64,000 nt of DNA from Fodinibacter sp963763015. Lineage in GTDB: Bacteria; Actinomycetota; Actinomycetes; Actinomycetales; Dermatophilaceae. This document shows, piece by piece, positions 51,695-60,976 of the stretch. Within the stretch, counting starts at the first letter, position 1. Every line of letters starts with the position of its first letter. The DNA is taken from NCBI GenBank assembly GCA_963763015.1, contig CAVXML010000011.1, positions 1 through 64,000 on the forward strand. Reading direction: 5' to 3'. A model generated the notes under the pieces. That model was given only the letters and a program-made list of their open reading frames with translations. It made no database searches and was not told where the DNA came from. The position numbers and the translations under genes are program-made.

Positions 51695-52777
51695 GTGGGC
51701 GCGGTGCAGTCCGACGAGGAGCTCCTGCGCGCCACGATGGCAGCGGTCGCCCCAGGCACCGAGCTGCGCGACGGGCTGGAGCGCATCCTTCGTGGACGCA
51801 CCGGCGCCCTCATCGTCCTCGGCAACGACCGGCTCGTCGAGACGGTGTCGACCGGCGGGTTCCCCCTCGACATCGAGTTCTCGGCGACCCGCCTGCGTGA
51901 GCTCGCGAAGATGGACGGCGCCATCGTCTGCGACCGCGAGGTCACCCGCATCCTGAGGGCGGCCACCCAGCTGGTTCCCGACGCGAGCATCGAGACCAGC
52001 GAGTCGGGAACTCGCCACCGCACCGCTGAGCGCGTCGCCAAGCAGACCGGCTTCCCCGTGGTGTCGGTCAGCCAGTCGATGCGGATCATCGCCCTCTACG
52101 TCCTGGGGCGACGGATCGTGCTCGAGGACTCGAGTGCCATCCTGTCCCGGGGCAACCAGGCGCTGCAGACCCTCGAGCGCTACAAGTCCCGGCTCGACGA
52201 GGTGACGGGCACGCTCTCAGCCCTCGAGATCGAGGACCTCGTCACCGTCCGCGACGTCGCCAACGTGCTCCAGCGACTGGAGATGGTCCGCCGGATCAAG
52301 GACGAGATCGCGGAGTATGTCGTGCAGCTCGGCACCGACGGCCGGCTCCTCAGCCTCCAGCTGGAGGAGCTCACCGGTGGCCTGTCCGACGACCTCGGCC
52401 TCGTCATTCGTGACTACCTCCCGGAGGCCCGGGCCGGGTTCACCCTGGCCGAGGCCGTCGCCAACCTCGAGGCGATCGACTCCACCGAGCTGCTGGACCC
52501 CGCGGCCGGCGCCCGGGCGATCGGGTTCACCATCGTCGGTGACTCGCTGGACTCGTCGGTCAGCCCGCTGGGCCACCGCCTCCTGTCCAAGGTGCCGCGA
52601 CTTCCCGGAGCCATCGTCGACCGGCTCGTCGACCACTTCGGCAGCCTCCAGAAGCTGCTCGCTGCGAACATCGACGACCTCATGGATGTCGACGGCGTGG
52701 GGGAGGGGCGGGCGCGCCTGGTCCGCGAGGGACTGTCGCGCCTGGCCGAGTCCAGCATCCTCGAGCGCTACGTCTGA
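51695..52777 (+). CDS. disA: Diadenylate cyclase DisA (DNA integrity scanning)
   Basis: A 360-residue protein starting at GTG 51695, preceded by GGAGGGAGA. The N-terminal DAC domain has the catalytic DGA (KMDGAIVCDREVTRILRAAT, about residues 71-90) and GTRHRTAERVAKQTG with the RHR motif. A helical linker follows (about 150-285). The C-terminal HhH domain (about 290-360) ends SSILERYV and binds branched DNA. It makes c-di-AMP from ATP and its activity reports DNA damage; radA upstream commonly acts with it. Confidence 0.96.
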   Translation: MGAVQSDEELLRATMAAVAPGTELRDGLERILRGRTGALIVLGNDRLVETVSTGGFPLDIEFSATRLRELAKMDGAIVCDREVTRILRAATQLVPDASIETSESGTRHRTAERVAKQTGFPVVSVSQSMRIIALYVLGRRIVLEDSSAILSRGNQALQTLERYKSRLDEVTGTLSALEIEDLVTVRDVANVLQRLEMVRRIKDEIAEYVVQLGTDGRLLSLQLEELTGGLSDDLGLVIRDYLPEARAGFTLAEAVANLEAIDSTELLDPAAGARAIGFTIVGDSLDSSVSPLGHRLLSKVPRLPGAIVDRLVDHFGSLQKLLAANIDDLMDVDGVGEGRARLVREGLSRLAESSILERYV

Positions 52778-52812
52778 CCCCGCGCCACGGTGGACCCCCT
52801 CGCCCCCCGTGT

Positions 52813-52878
52813 CCGAACCTCTGCTAGCAGAGCTTCGGTACAGACCCGAACCTCTGCTAGCAGAGCTTCGGTACAGAC
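52813..52878. repeat. Two tandem 33-base palindromic repeats before mutY
   Basis: A 33-base unit is present twice without change (52813-52845 and 52846-52878). Each unit contains the perfect 14-base palindrome CTCTGCTAGCAGAG flanked by CCGAA and TTCGG, so a 26-base hairpin with one mismatch pair can form. The unit length is a multiple of three; read in the mutY frame it would encode RTSASRASVQT twice. It lies between the disA stop and the chosen mutY start. Confidence 0.85.
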
Positions 52879-52882
52879 ACCC

Positions 52883-53815
52883 ATGGAGCACCCTGTGGGT
52901 CGAGATGCAACCTCTGCTGAGCGCATCGCGGGCACGGCACCGAGCGCGGCCGTGCTCCACGAACGGGTGGTGCAGTGGTATATCGGGCACGCCCGTCCGC
53001 TGCCGTGGCGCGACCCGGCATGCTCGCCGTGGGGGGTCCTCGTGTCGGAGGTCATGGCGCAGCAGACGCCGGTGGCGCGGGTCGCCCCTGTCTGGAGCGA
53101 GTGGATGCAGCGGTGGCCGACCGCCCCGGCGCTCGCGGTGGAGTCCCCGGGTGAGGTGGTGCGCGCCTGGGGCCGGCTTGGCTACCCGCGACGGGCGCTG
53201 CGGCTGCATGAGGCCGCCGTCGCCATCACCGACCGCCACGCGGGGCAGGTTCCCGACGACGAGGCACTGCTCCGCGCGCTTCCGGGTGTGGGTGCCTACA
53301 CGGCGGCAGCTGTCATGGCCTTCGCGTTCGGTGGCCGCACCACCGTGGTCGACACCAACGTGCGGCGGGTGCTGGCCCGGGCGCTCCAGGGCCGCCACCA
53401 TGCGGCTCCGTCGCTCACCGCGGCCGAGGTCGCCCTCGCCGCCAGCCTGCTGCCGGATGCCGCCGACGTGTCCGCCCTTTGGAACGTCGCCGTCATGGAG
53501 CTCGGCGCAGTCGTCTGCCAGGCACGCACTCCCCGATGCCACGAGTGCCCGCTTCTCGGTCACTGCGCCTGGGTCGACGCCGGGCGCCCCGAGCACGAGG
53601 GTCCACGACGGCGCGTTCAGGCCTGGCAGGGGACCGACCGCAAGGTCCGGGGAACCGTGCTCCAGATGCTTCGCGACGGAACCGGTCCGCTGGGGCGCGA
53701 GGCCCTCGAGGCGGCCGGGCCCGACGCCGACCAGGTGGACCGCTGCATCGCCTCCCTCGTCGAGGACGGGTTGCTCGAGCCGATCGGCGATGCCGCCTTC
53801 GCCCTCCCGGCCTGA
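52883..53815 (+). CDS. mutY: A/G-specific adenine glycosylase MutY
   Basis: A 310-residue MutY from ATG 52883. The HhH-GPD domain spans about 30-200 with the hairpin motif LPGVGAYTAAAVMAFAFG (about 131-148) and the catalytic Asp in VVDTNVRRVLAR. The iron-sulfur cluster Cys have C-x6-C-x2-C-x5-C spacing (CQARTPRCHECPLLGHC, about 212-228). The usual C-terminal NUDIX-like MutT domain is short or missing, as in other actinobacteria. No strong ribosome-binding site precedes the ATG; an upstream GTG at 52790 would add residues encoded by the tandem repeat. It removes adenine mispaired with 8-oxoguanine. Confidence 0.93.
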   Translation: MEHPVGRDATSAERIAGTAPSAAVLHERVVQWYIGHARPLPWRDPACSPWGVLVSEVMAQQTPVARVAPVWSEWMQRWPTAPALAVESPGEVVRAWGRLGYPRRALRLHEAAVAITDRHAGQVPDDEALLRALPGVGAYTAAAVMAFAFGGRTTVVDTNVRRVLARALQGRHHAAPSLTAAEVALAASLLPDAADVSALWNVAVMELGAVVCQARTPRCHECPLLGHCAWVDAGRPEHEGPRRRVQAWQGTDRKVRGTVLQMLRDGTGPLGREALEAAGPDADQVDRCIASLVEDGLLEPIGDAAFALPA

Positions 53816-54091
53816 CGGCGGCTCACCCTCCTACGTGTGGGGCGGGCCCCCGCCGTGTGATCGGGTCAGGCAACGCGCAGCGGAAGCGGTACACGGGTCT
53901 GACCCGGGGTTTCGGGCGGCCCAGCCTGACCCGAGCTCATCCTGTTGGCGTCTCGCCTTTGAGGATCAGGCCGTCCACGCAGGCCCGCCACCCAGCCCAG
54001 CCGGCCACGCTGCTGCAGGAGATGCTCGACCGGCTGACGTGCGACCGCGCCCGGCATACGCTGCTGGCACCGTGCGGACGAGGGGCGCGGC

Positions 54092-56425
54092 ATGAGGTCG
54101 GAAGGTGCGAGCGTGCGGGCGGAGCGGACCCGGGGGATCCCGTGGGGGGCAGCCGTCGTGGTGCTGGCGTTCCTCGGGAGCCAGCCGCTCGCCCCGGCCC
54201 AGCCGGTGGCCCAGGCACGACAGGGGACCTCGGTCAGTCCGGCGGCCGTGCTCCCGACCCTGGTCGCGGACGACGGCCTGTCCGCCTCCGCCACCAGCCG
54301 ATACGTGCTCGACGCGCGCCGGACGACGGTCGAGGCCAGTGTCAGCATCGAGCTGCGCAACGTCGCCCCTGACGACGGCGACGTCTTCTACTACTTCGAC
54401 GCCTTCGCGGTGCCCGTGCCGGCGGGGGCGCGTTCCGTGCGGGCCCGCAGCGACGGCTCGACGCTCGACGTGTCGCTGCGCCGGACCGAGGACCCGTCCA
54501 CGCGGCTGGCCCGGATCTCCTTTCCCGACCTGCTCTTCGGCCGGTCGCGCACGATCGAGCTGACCTTCGAGGTGCCGGGGGAACCCCCGCGCAGCGCGGA
54601 CAGCACCCGGGTGGGGCCGGGGTACGCCACGTTCGCCGTCTACGGCGTCGGGGACCCGGGGCGGAGCGCGGTCGAGGTGGTGGCACCGTCGTCGATGAGG
54701 TTCGACGCGACCAGCGACGAGTTCACGGCCGCCGAGAACGGCACGACGACCACCCACACGTCGAGCGCGACGGACAGCGAAGGGGGGTTCTGGGCTGTGG
54801 TGTCTCTCCGTGACCCGACCGCGGTCGATGAACGAGCCGTCGACGTGGCCGGGACCTCGCTGCTGCTGAGCGGCTATCCGGACGACACCCGGTGGCTCGA
54901 CTTCGTGGCGGCGCGGGTGGTGGAGGGGATACCGGCCCTGGAGCGCCTCGTGGCAACACCGTGGCCGGGAGGACTGGAGCGGATCCGGGAGGACGCCTCG
55001 CCGACCCTGCGTGGCTACGACGGGTGGTTCGACCCCAGCGACGACGAGATCGTCATCGGCGAGCGCCTCGACGAGGACCTCCTCTTCCACGAGCTCTCCC
55101 ACGCGTGGGTCTCGGGGGAGAGCTTCGACCAGCGGTGGGTGTCGGAGGGCCTGGCGCAGGTCCTGGCCGAGCGTGCCGTCGCCGCCACGGGGGGCACTCC
55201 TCGTGAGCAGCCCCAGGTCTCGCGGGGGGACTCCGACGCCGTGGCCCTGAACGCGTGGGGTGCGTCGGCGGGCAGTCGCTCGGCGGACGTCGACGCGTAC
55301 GCGTACCCCGCCGCCTACGCCGCCACCACCGCCCTGCTGGGCGAGCTCGACGACGCGCAGCTGGCGGCGGTCGCCGCGGCCGGCATCCGCGGGGAACGGG
55401 CGTACGACCCCCCCGGGACACCGGACGCCGAGGGTGGCCGGACATCCTGGCAGCGCTGGCTCGACCTGCTGCAGGGCCGCGCCGGCGTGGCGGGTGCGCC
55501 GCAGGTCTTCGCCCGCTGGGCCCTGACGGAGGAGGAGCAGGCACTGCTCGCTCCTCGTGACCAGGCGCGGGCCGCCTATGCCCAGCTCGACGAGGCCGAC
55601 GGATCGTGGCTGCCGCCCGAAGGGCTGCGCGACGCGATGACGGCCTGGGACTTCGAGAGGGCGGCGGTGGTGCAGGGCAGAGTGGCACCGCTCGCCCCGG
55701 CCGTGAGCGACGTTCAGGATGCCGCTCGGCGGGCAGGGCTGGACGTCCCCGACGAGGTCCGCTCGATGTGGGAGACGGCCGAGCAGGACGAGCAGTATGC
55801 GGCGCTGGCCCGGTCCCTGCCCGTCGCCGCCACGACGGTGAGAGCGGTCGGCCGGGCTCGGGCGGTGGCTGCGCAGGACCGGGGTCCGCTGAGCGAGCTG
55901 GGGGCCAGCATCCTCGGCGTCGACGACCGGGCCGCGGACGCCCTGGCCCTCCTGGAGGAGGGGCGGCTCGACGCGGCATCCGACGCGGCCTCCGACGCGA
56001 CGGGCCGGGCGGACAGGGCCGTGCTCGTGGGGCTCGCACTGCCCGTCGTCGCGCTTCTCGTGCTCGTCGTCGGCCTCCTCGCTGGGCGCCGGGTCGCGGG
56101 CCGTCGCCGTCGGCGGTGGGCGGCCCGGCCGGGCGCGGACGACGGCGCGGGCATGGGAGGTGGGGTGGGCGCGGGGCCGGTCGGCGCGGGGTGGCGGTGG
56201 CTCGTCGACCCCGTCGACTCCGGTCATCCACGCACCCTCCCTGGCCGCCCTGGCGGGGCTCGAAGCCCCGGCGCCGGCGGGTCCGGCCGCGCCGCAACCC
56301 CGCCACCCGAGCGGCGACGACGGTCCCGGCCGCCGAGGCAGTCCCGCGCCGCCGGGCGGCAGCTGACCGCGGGGGCACTCAGAGAACGCGCAGCATCCGG
56401 GTGTTGCCGAGGGTGTTCGGCTTGA
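54092..56425 (+). CDS. Secreted, membrane-anchored gluzincin-like metallopeptidase
   Basis: A 777-residue protein. An N-terminal signal-like helix (GAAVVVLAFLGSQPLAPAQP, about 18-37) is followed by a beta-rich ectodomain (about 50-270). A zinc-peptidase motif FHELSHAWVSG (HExxH at about residues 332-336) comes next, with a glutamate in WVSEGLAQVLAE as the third ligand. An Ala-rich helical region (about 440-620) precedes a C-terminal membrane helix (about 648-668) and a basic Arg-rich tail. It probably trims peptides at the cell surface. It overlaps the convergent acetyltransferase gene by 47 bases. The start is the best of several and has a weak ribosome-binding site. Confidence 0.75.
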   Translation: MRSEGASVRAERTRGIPWGAAVVVLAFLGSQPLAPAQPVAQARQGTSVSPAAVLPTLVADDGLSASATSRYVLDARRTTVEASVSIELRNVAPDDGDVFYYFDAFAVPVPAGARSVRARSDGSTLDVSLRRTEDPSTRLARISFPDLLFGRSRTIELTFEVPGEPPRSADSTRVGPGYATFAVYGVGDPGRSAVEVVAPSSMRFDATSDEFTAAENGTTTTHTSSATDSEGGFWAVVSLRDPTAVDERAVDVAGTSLLLSGYPDDTRWLDFVAARVVEGIPALERLVATPWPGGLERIREDASPTLRGYDGWFDPSDDEIVIGERLDEDLLFHELSHAWVSGESFDQRWVSEGLAQVLAERAVAATGGTPREQPQVSRGDSDAVALNAWGASAGSRSADVDAYAYPAAYAATTALLGELDDAQLAAVAAAGIRGERAYDPPGTPDAEGGRTSWQRWLDLLQGRAGVAGAPQVFARWALTEEEQALLAPRDQARAAYAQLDEADGSWLPPEGLRDAMTAWDFERAAVVQGRVAPLAPAVSDVQDAARRAGLDVPDEVRSMWETAEQDEQYAALARSLPVAATTVRAVGRARAVAAQDRGPLSELGASILGVDDRAADALALLEEGRLDAASDAASDATGRADRAVLVGLALPVVALLVLVVGLLAGRRVAGRRRRRWAARPGADDGAGMGGGVGAGPVGAGWRWLVDPVDSGHPRTLPGRPGGARSPGAGGSGRAATPPPERRRRSRPPRQSRAAGRQLTAGALRERAASGCCRGCSA

Positions 56426-56915
56426 CCCGCTCGAGGTCGAGGAACTCCGCGACTCCCTCGTCGTAGGAGCGCAGGAGCTCGGCGTAGACCTCGGGGTCGA
56501 CGGCCTGGCCCTCGATCGGCGCGAAGCCGTGCCGTGCGAAGAAGCGCGTCTCGAAGGTGAGGCAGAACAGCCGGCTCAGCCCGAGCGACCGAGCGCGGTC
56601 GACGAGCTGCTCGAGCACGGCCGAACCGACCCCACGGCCCAGCGCGGACTGCTCGACCGCGAGCGTTCGGACCTCGCCGAGGTCCTCCCACAGCACGTGC
56701 AGCGCACCGCAGCCGACGACGCGCCCGTCCAGCTCGGCGACGACGAAGTCGGTCACCGACTCGTAGTAGGCGACGGCCTCCTTGTCCAGCAGCACCCGGC
56801 GTGCGGCCAGGGGCGCGACGAGCGCCCGGATCGCGCGGACGTCGCTCGTGCGGGCCGGTCGCACGACGAGGGGGTCGGTGCGGCCGGATGCCGGTTCGGC
56901 GGGTGCAGCGGACAC
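56379..56915 (-). CDS. argA: Amino-acid N-acetyltransferase (ArgA-like, GNAT)
   Basis: A 178-residue GNAT protein starting at GTG 56915: RPARTSDVRAIRALVAPLAA, then TDFVVAELDGRVVGCGALHV and EQSALGRGVGSAVLEQLVDR with the acetyl-CoA loop, and RLFCLTFETRFFARHGFAPI. The short form matches the mycobacterial N-acetylglutamate synthase type, which lacks the kinase-like domain. It would acetylate glutamate to start arginine synthesis. Converges on the peptidase gene with overlapping 3' ends. Confidence 0.82.
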   Translation of the reverse strand: MSAAPAEPASGRTDPLVVRPARTSDVRAIRALVAPLAARRVLLDKEAVAYYESVTDFVVAELDGRVVGCGALHVLWEDLGEVRTLAVEQSALGRGVGSAVLEQLVDRARSLGLSRLFCLTFETRFFARHGFAPIEGQAVDPEVYAELLRSYDEGVAEFLDLERVKPNTLGNTRMLRVL

Positions 56916-56990
56916 GGCCCCGAGCGTAGTGCCGCCTTCCCCGCAGGCGGTGCGCGGCTGTGGGCTGGGCGCCGCCCTCAGACGCGCGAA

Positions 56991-57022
56991 CGGCCCGCCA
57001 CCGCAGGGGTGGTGGCGGGCCG
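56991..57022 (-). terminator. Hairpin upstream of argA
   Basis: CGGCCCGCCACC and GGTGGCGGGCCG form a perfect 12-base stem with an eight-base loop, about 75 bases before the argA start. It may terminate read-through from clpC or control argA; the clpC terminator is elsewhere. Confidence 0.6.
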
Positions 57023-57285
57023 TCCGTCGCCAGCGCCCGAAGACGCTCGTCTGGACAGTGTGCAGCAGGCCACGCGGCGGGTGGGTCAACGTTTAGTCAA
57101 GGTTTCCTCACGGGATGGTCATGACGGGTCGTCGTGGCACCGGGCCGCGGTTCCCTGCGGCGTGAGCGACAAGGGCGGCGACCAGCGGGCGACAGCGGTG
57201 ACGGCGGCGGGAGCGGCCCGGGCGACGGAGCCGGTGGTTGCGGCGACCGGACCGCGGGACCGGTCCCGCCCGGGGACGACGCCGA

Positions 57286-57320
57286 AGGGCCCCGACCCAT
57301 GAGGTCGGGGCCCTTCGAGC
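57286..57320 (-). terminator. clpC terminator
   Basis: CGAAGGGCCCCGACC and GGTCGGGGCCCTTCG form a perfect 15-base stem around CATGA, about 20 bases past the clpC stop codon. Confidence 0.88.
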
Positions 57321-57341
57321 GGGAGGTCACGGCATCGGGAC

Positions 57342-59852
57342 TCAGCCCTCCGCGACGACCACCGGCACCTCGATGGACTGCGAGTGCGGCGTGCCCTCGA
57401 AGGTGAACGTGTCGTCCTTGCCCTCACCGGTCGCGTCGACGGTGACGATCTCGCCGGACTTGAGCTCGCCGAAGAGGATGCGCTCGGAGAGAACGTCCTC
57501 GATCTCCCGCTGGATCGTGCGCCGCAGTGGACGGGCTCCGAGCACCGGGTCGTATCCCTTGGTCGCCAGCAAGTTCTTGGACGCAGGCGTGAGCACGAGT
57601 CCCATGTCCTTGTCCTTGAGGCGCTTGTCGAGCTTGGCGATCTCGAGGTCGACGATCTGCACGATCTCCGACTGGCTCAGCTGCGGGAAGACGATGGTGT
57701 CGTCCACCCGGTTGAGGAACTCCGGCCGGAAGTGCTGCTTGAGCTCGTCGATGACCTTGTTCTTCATCCGGTCGTAGTCCGAGCGCGTGTCCGGACCGGC
57801 CGAGAACCCGAGCGTGCCCTTGGAGATGTCCCGGGTGCCGAGGTTGGTCGTCATGATGATGACCGTGTTCTTGAAGTCGACCACCCGACCCTGGGAGTCG
57901 GTCAGCCGGCCGTCCTCGAGCACCTGGAGGAGGGTGTTGAAGATCTCCGGGTGGGCCTTCTCGACCTCGTCGAACAGCACGACCGAGAACGGCTTGCGCC
58001 GCACCTTCTCGGTGAGCTGGCCGCCCTCCTCGTAGCCGACGTAGCCGGGAGGTGAGCCGAAGAGCCGCGAGACCGTGTGCTTCTCGCTGTACTCCGACAT
58101 GTCGAGCTGGATGAGGCTGTCCTCGTCGCCGAAGAGGAACTCCGCGAGCGTCTTGGCGAGCTCGGTCTTCCCGACACCGGTGGGGCCGGCGAAGATGAAC
58201 GAGCCACCGGGGCGGCGCGGGTCCTTCAGCCCGGCACGGGTGCGCCGGATGGCCTGCGACAGCGCCTTGATGGCGTCGTCCATGCCGACGACCCGCTTGT
58301 GCAGCTCGTCCTCCATGTGGAGCAGGCGGCTCGACTCCTCCTCGGTCAGCTTGAAGACCGGGATGCCGGTCGAGGCGGCCAGGACCTCGGCGATGAGCTC
58401 CTCGTCGACCTCGGCGATGACGTCCATGTCACCGGACTTCCACTCGGCCTCCCGCTTGGCCTTCTCGGCGCGCAGGTTCTTCTCGTCGTCGCGCAGGCGC
58501 GCGGCCTTCTCGAAGTCCTGCCCGTCGATCGCCGACTCCTTCTCGCGGACGACGGCGGCGATGCGCTCGTCGAACTCGCGAAGGTCCGGCGGTGCGGTCA
58601 TCCGGCGGATGCGCAGCCGCGCGCCGGCCTCGTCGATGAGGTCGATCGCCTTGTCCGGGAGGAACCGGTCGTTGACGTAGCGGTCGGCCATGTTGGCGGC
58701 GGCGACCAGGGCCCCGTCGGTGATGGAGACCCGGTGGTGCGCCTCGTAGCGGTCGCGCAGGCCCTTGAGGATCTCGATCGCGTGGGCCAGCGTGGGCTCG
58801 GCGACCTGGATCGGCTGGAAGCGGCGCTCGAGGGCGGCATCCTTCTCGATGTGCTTGCGGTACTCGTCGAGCGTCGTGGCCCCGATGACCTGCAGCTCAC
58901 CACGGGCGAGCATGGGCTTGAGGATGGAGGCGGCGTCGATGGCGCCCTCGGCCGCACCGGCCCCGACGAGGGTGTGGATCTCGTCGATGAACAGCACGAT
59001 GTCGCCGCGGGTGCGGATCTCCTTGAGGACCTTCTTCAGCCGCTCCTCGAAGTCGCCGCGGTAGCGGCTGCCGGCCACGAGTGCCCCGAGGTCGAGGGTG
59101 TAGAGCTGCTTGTCCTTGAGGGTCTCGGGCACCTCACCGCGCACGATGTCCTGGGCGAGGCCCTCGACGACGGCGGTCTTGCCGACGCCGGGCTCGCCGA
59201 TGAGCACCGGGTTGTTCTTGGTGCGACGCGAGAGGACCTGCATGACCCGCTCGATCTCCTTCTCGCGCCCGATGACCGGGTCGAGCTTGCCCTCGCGGGC
59301 GGCCGAGGTCAGGTTGCGGCCGAACTGGTCGAGGACGAGCGAACCGGCGGGGGCGCCCTCGGCGGGGCCGCCGGAGGTGGAGCTGGAGCCCCCGGAAGAG
59401 CCCTCCTTGCCGCCCTGGTAGCCGGAGATCAGCTGGATCACCTGCTGGCGGACGCGCGAGAGGTCGGCGCCCAGCTTGACGAGCACCTGGGCGGCGACGC
59501 CCTCTCCCTCGCGGATGAGGCCGAGGAGGATGTGCTCGGTGCCGATGTAGTTGTGACCGAGCTGCAGAGCCTCGCGCAGGCTCAGCTCGAGCACCTTCTT
59601 GGCCCGGGGCGTGAACGGGATGTGGCCGGTCGGTGCCTGCTGGCCCTGGCCGATGATCTCCTGCACCTGCTCGCGGACGGCCTCGAGGGAGATGCCCAGG
59701 CTCTCCAGGGCCTTGCTCGCGACGCCTTCGCCCTCGTGGATCAGCCCCAGGAGGATGTGCTCGGTCCCGATGTAGTTGTGGTTGAGACCGCGCGCCTCCT
59801 CCTGTGCGAGCACGACGACGCGGCGGGCGCGGTCTGTGAACCGTTCGAACAT
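57342..59852 (-). CDS. clpC: Clp protease ATPase subunit ClpC
   Basis: An 836-residue AAA+ unfoldase from ATG 59852 (MFERFTDRARRVVVLAQEEA). Two Clp-N repeats occupy about 1-145 (each with HNYIGTEHILLGLI). The first ATPase domain has Walker A GEPGVGKT (about 215), and the middle domain has a UVR-type coiled segment DFEKAARLRDDEKNLRAEKA. The second ATPase domain has GPTGVGKTELAKTLAEFLFG (about 560). It feeds unfolded proteins to ClpP. The start is preceded by AGGAGAAGC. A weak ClgR-box-like sequence (GTTCGCTGTGGGC) lies at about 59994-60006. Confidence 0.98.
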   Translation of the reverse strand: MFERFTDRARRVVVLAQEEARGLNHNYIGTEHILLGLIHEGEGVASKALESLGISLEAVREQVQEIIGQGQQAPTGHIPFTPRAKKVLELSLREALQLGHNYIGTEHILLGLIREGEGVAAQVLVKLGADLSRVRQQVIQLISGYQGGKEGSSGGSSSTSGGPAEGAPAGSLVLDQFGRNLTSAAREGKLDPVIGREKEIERVMQVLSRRTKNNPVLIGEPGVGKTAVVEGLAQDIVRGEVPETLKDKQLYTLDLGALVAGSRYRGDFEERLKKVLKEIRTRGDIVLFIDEIHTLVGAGAAEGAIDAASILKPMLARGELQVIGATTLDEYRKHIEKDAALERRFQPIQVAEPTLAHAIEILKGLRDRYEAHHRVSITDGALVAAANMADRYVNDRFLPDKAIDLIDEAGARLRIRRMTAPPDLREFDERIAAVVREKESAIDGQDFEKAARLRDDEKNLRAEKAKREAEWKSGDMDVIAEVDEELIAEVLAASTGIPVFKLTEEESSRLLHMEDELHKRVVGMDDAIKALSQAIRRTRAGLKDPRRPGGSFIFAGPTGVGKTELAKTLAEFLFGDEDSLIQLDMSEYSEKHTVSRLFGSPPGYVGYEEGGQLTEKVRRKPFSVVLFDEVEKAHPEIFNTLLQVLEDGRLTDSQGRVVDFKNTVIIMTTNLGTRDISKGTLGFSAGPDTRSDYDRMKNKVIDELKQHFRPEFLNRVDDTIVFPQLSQSEIVQIVDLEIAKLDKRLKDKDMGLVLTPASKNLLATKGYDPVLGARPLRRTIQREIEDVLSERILFGELKSGEIVTVDATGEGKDDTFTFEGTPHSQSIEVPVVVAEG

Positions 59853-60046
59853 GGTGCTTCTCCTGACGTCGAGTCCCCTCGATGCTAGTCGCGCCGCCTG
59901 AGTGCGGGCCGCTCGTTGTCGCTGAGCGGTCACCGCGAGAGGGCGGCGCGTCCGACACGAGGTGAACGCGGGGGTCGGGTGGCCGTGTTCCACGTTCGCT
60001 GTGGGCATACCCGTTGTCGAAGGGTGTATGCCGTCACACCCAGCCT

Positions 60047-60085
60047 CCGGTGACCGCTGACCGGTGACCGTTGACCGGTGACCGG
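60047..60085. repeat. Short tandem repeat downstream of nei
   Basis: CCGGTGACCGCTGA, CCGGTGACCGTTGA and a partial third copy CCGGTGACCGG follow each other directly, a 14-base unit repeated about 2.8 times, ending two bases before the glycosylase stop codon. Together with 59853-60046 this fills the clpC-nei spacer; no gene is seen there. Confidence 0.75.
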
Positions 60086-60087
60086 AG

Positions 60088-60915
60088 TCAGCGGCGGCGC
60101 TGGCAGCGGCCGCACCAGAAGAGGTTCCGACCGCCGACCAGTGCGGTGCGGACCTTCGAGCCGCAGACGCGGCACGGCATCCCTGCTCGTCGGTAGACGT
60201 AGGACGACCGTTCGGGGAGGTGCGGGACCTCCCCGCGGCCGAGCGCCGCCTCGACCTCGAGGACCTCCTCCTCCAGGGTGACGATGCGACCGGTGGCAAC
60301 GCCGAGGGGCAGGAGGCGCAGGAGGTCGCCCCAGACGGCCTCCCATGACCGGCGGCGGAGCATCCGGCCTTCGGTGAAGGGGCTCAGGCGGTGTCGGTAC
60401 AGGATCTCGCACCGGTAGACGTTCCCGACCCCGGCCACGACGGCCTGGTCCATGAGCAGCTCCGCAATGGTGCGCGACGAGCGGGAGATGCGCCCCCAGG
60501 CGATCGCGGGGTCCGCGTCGGGACGCAGCGGGTCGGGGCCGAGTCGGGCCAGGACGTCGTCGACCTGCTCGGGCGTGTCCACCTGGCACAGGTTCGGCCC
60601 CCGCAGATCGGCCACGTGCTCGTCGGTGCGCAGCCGCAGCCTCACCTGGCCGACGACCGGCACCTCACCCGTCCACTCGTGGCTGTCGACGGTGAAGGAC
60701 CCGATGAGGCCGAGGTGGACGTGCAGCCAGCGGTCGCCGGCGAACTCGGCGAAGAGGTGCTTGCCGCGCGACGTCGCCCGGAGCAGCTCGCGGCCGGTGA
60801 GCAGGGCGGCGCCCTCGGTGAACTTGCCCTGGGGACTGCTCACCTCGGGCGATGTCCCGGCGAAGGCCTCGTGGAGGTCGCGAGCGAGCGCGAACAGCGT
60901 GTGGCCTTCGGGCAT
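60088..60915 (-). CDS. nei: Fpg/Nei family DNA glycosylase
   Basis: A 275-residue enzyme from ATG 60915 with the catalytic N-terminus M-PEGHTLFALARDLHEAF (Pro2, Glu3). It has the H2TH region with AVVAGVGNVYRCEILYRHRL (about 165-185) and a zinc finger CRVCGSKVRTALVGGRNLFW then CGRC (about 245-271). PEGHT marks the Nei (endonuclease VIII) branch of actinobacteria, whose members remove oxidised pyrimidines and other lesions. Confidence 0.92.
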   Translation of the reverse strand: MPEGHTLFALARDLHEAFAGTSPEVSSPQGKFTEGAALLTGRELLRATSRGKHLFAEFAGDRWLHVHLGLIGSFTVDSHEWTGEVPVVGQVRLRLRTDEHVADLRGPNLCQVDTPEQVDDVLARLGPDPLRPDADPAIAWGRISRSSRTIAELLMDQAVVAGVGNVYRCEILYRHRLSPFTEGRMLRRRSWEAVWGDLLRLLPLGVATGRIVTLEEEVLEVEAALGRGEVPHLPERSSYVYRRAGMPCRVCGSKVRTALVGGRNLFWCGRCQRRR

Positions 60916-60976
60916 GACGGCAGCGTAGGCCGCGGATGCCGGGCGCTCACCCTCGCTGCCCGCCCGCCTTCGTGTC

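Larger units (their letters stand above)
56916..57341. other. Spacer between argA and clpC
   Basis: No gene is supported in these 426 bases. They contain two strong stem-loops, listed separately: one at 56991-57022 and the clpC terminator at 57286-57320. The stretch near 57088-57118 is the least GC-rich part and could hold the argA promoter. Confidence 0.6.

Noticed and set aside
57384..59888. Long plus-strand frame opposite clpC
   Set aside because: Antisense shadow of clpC.
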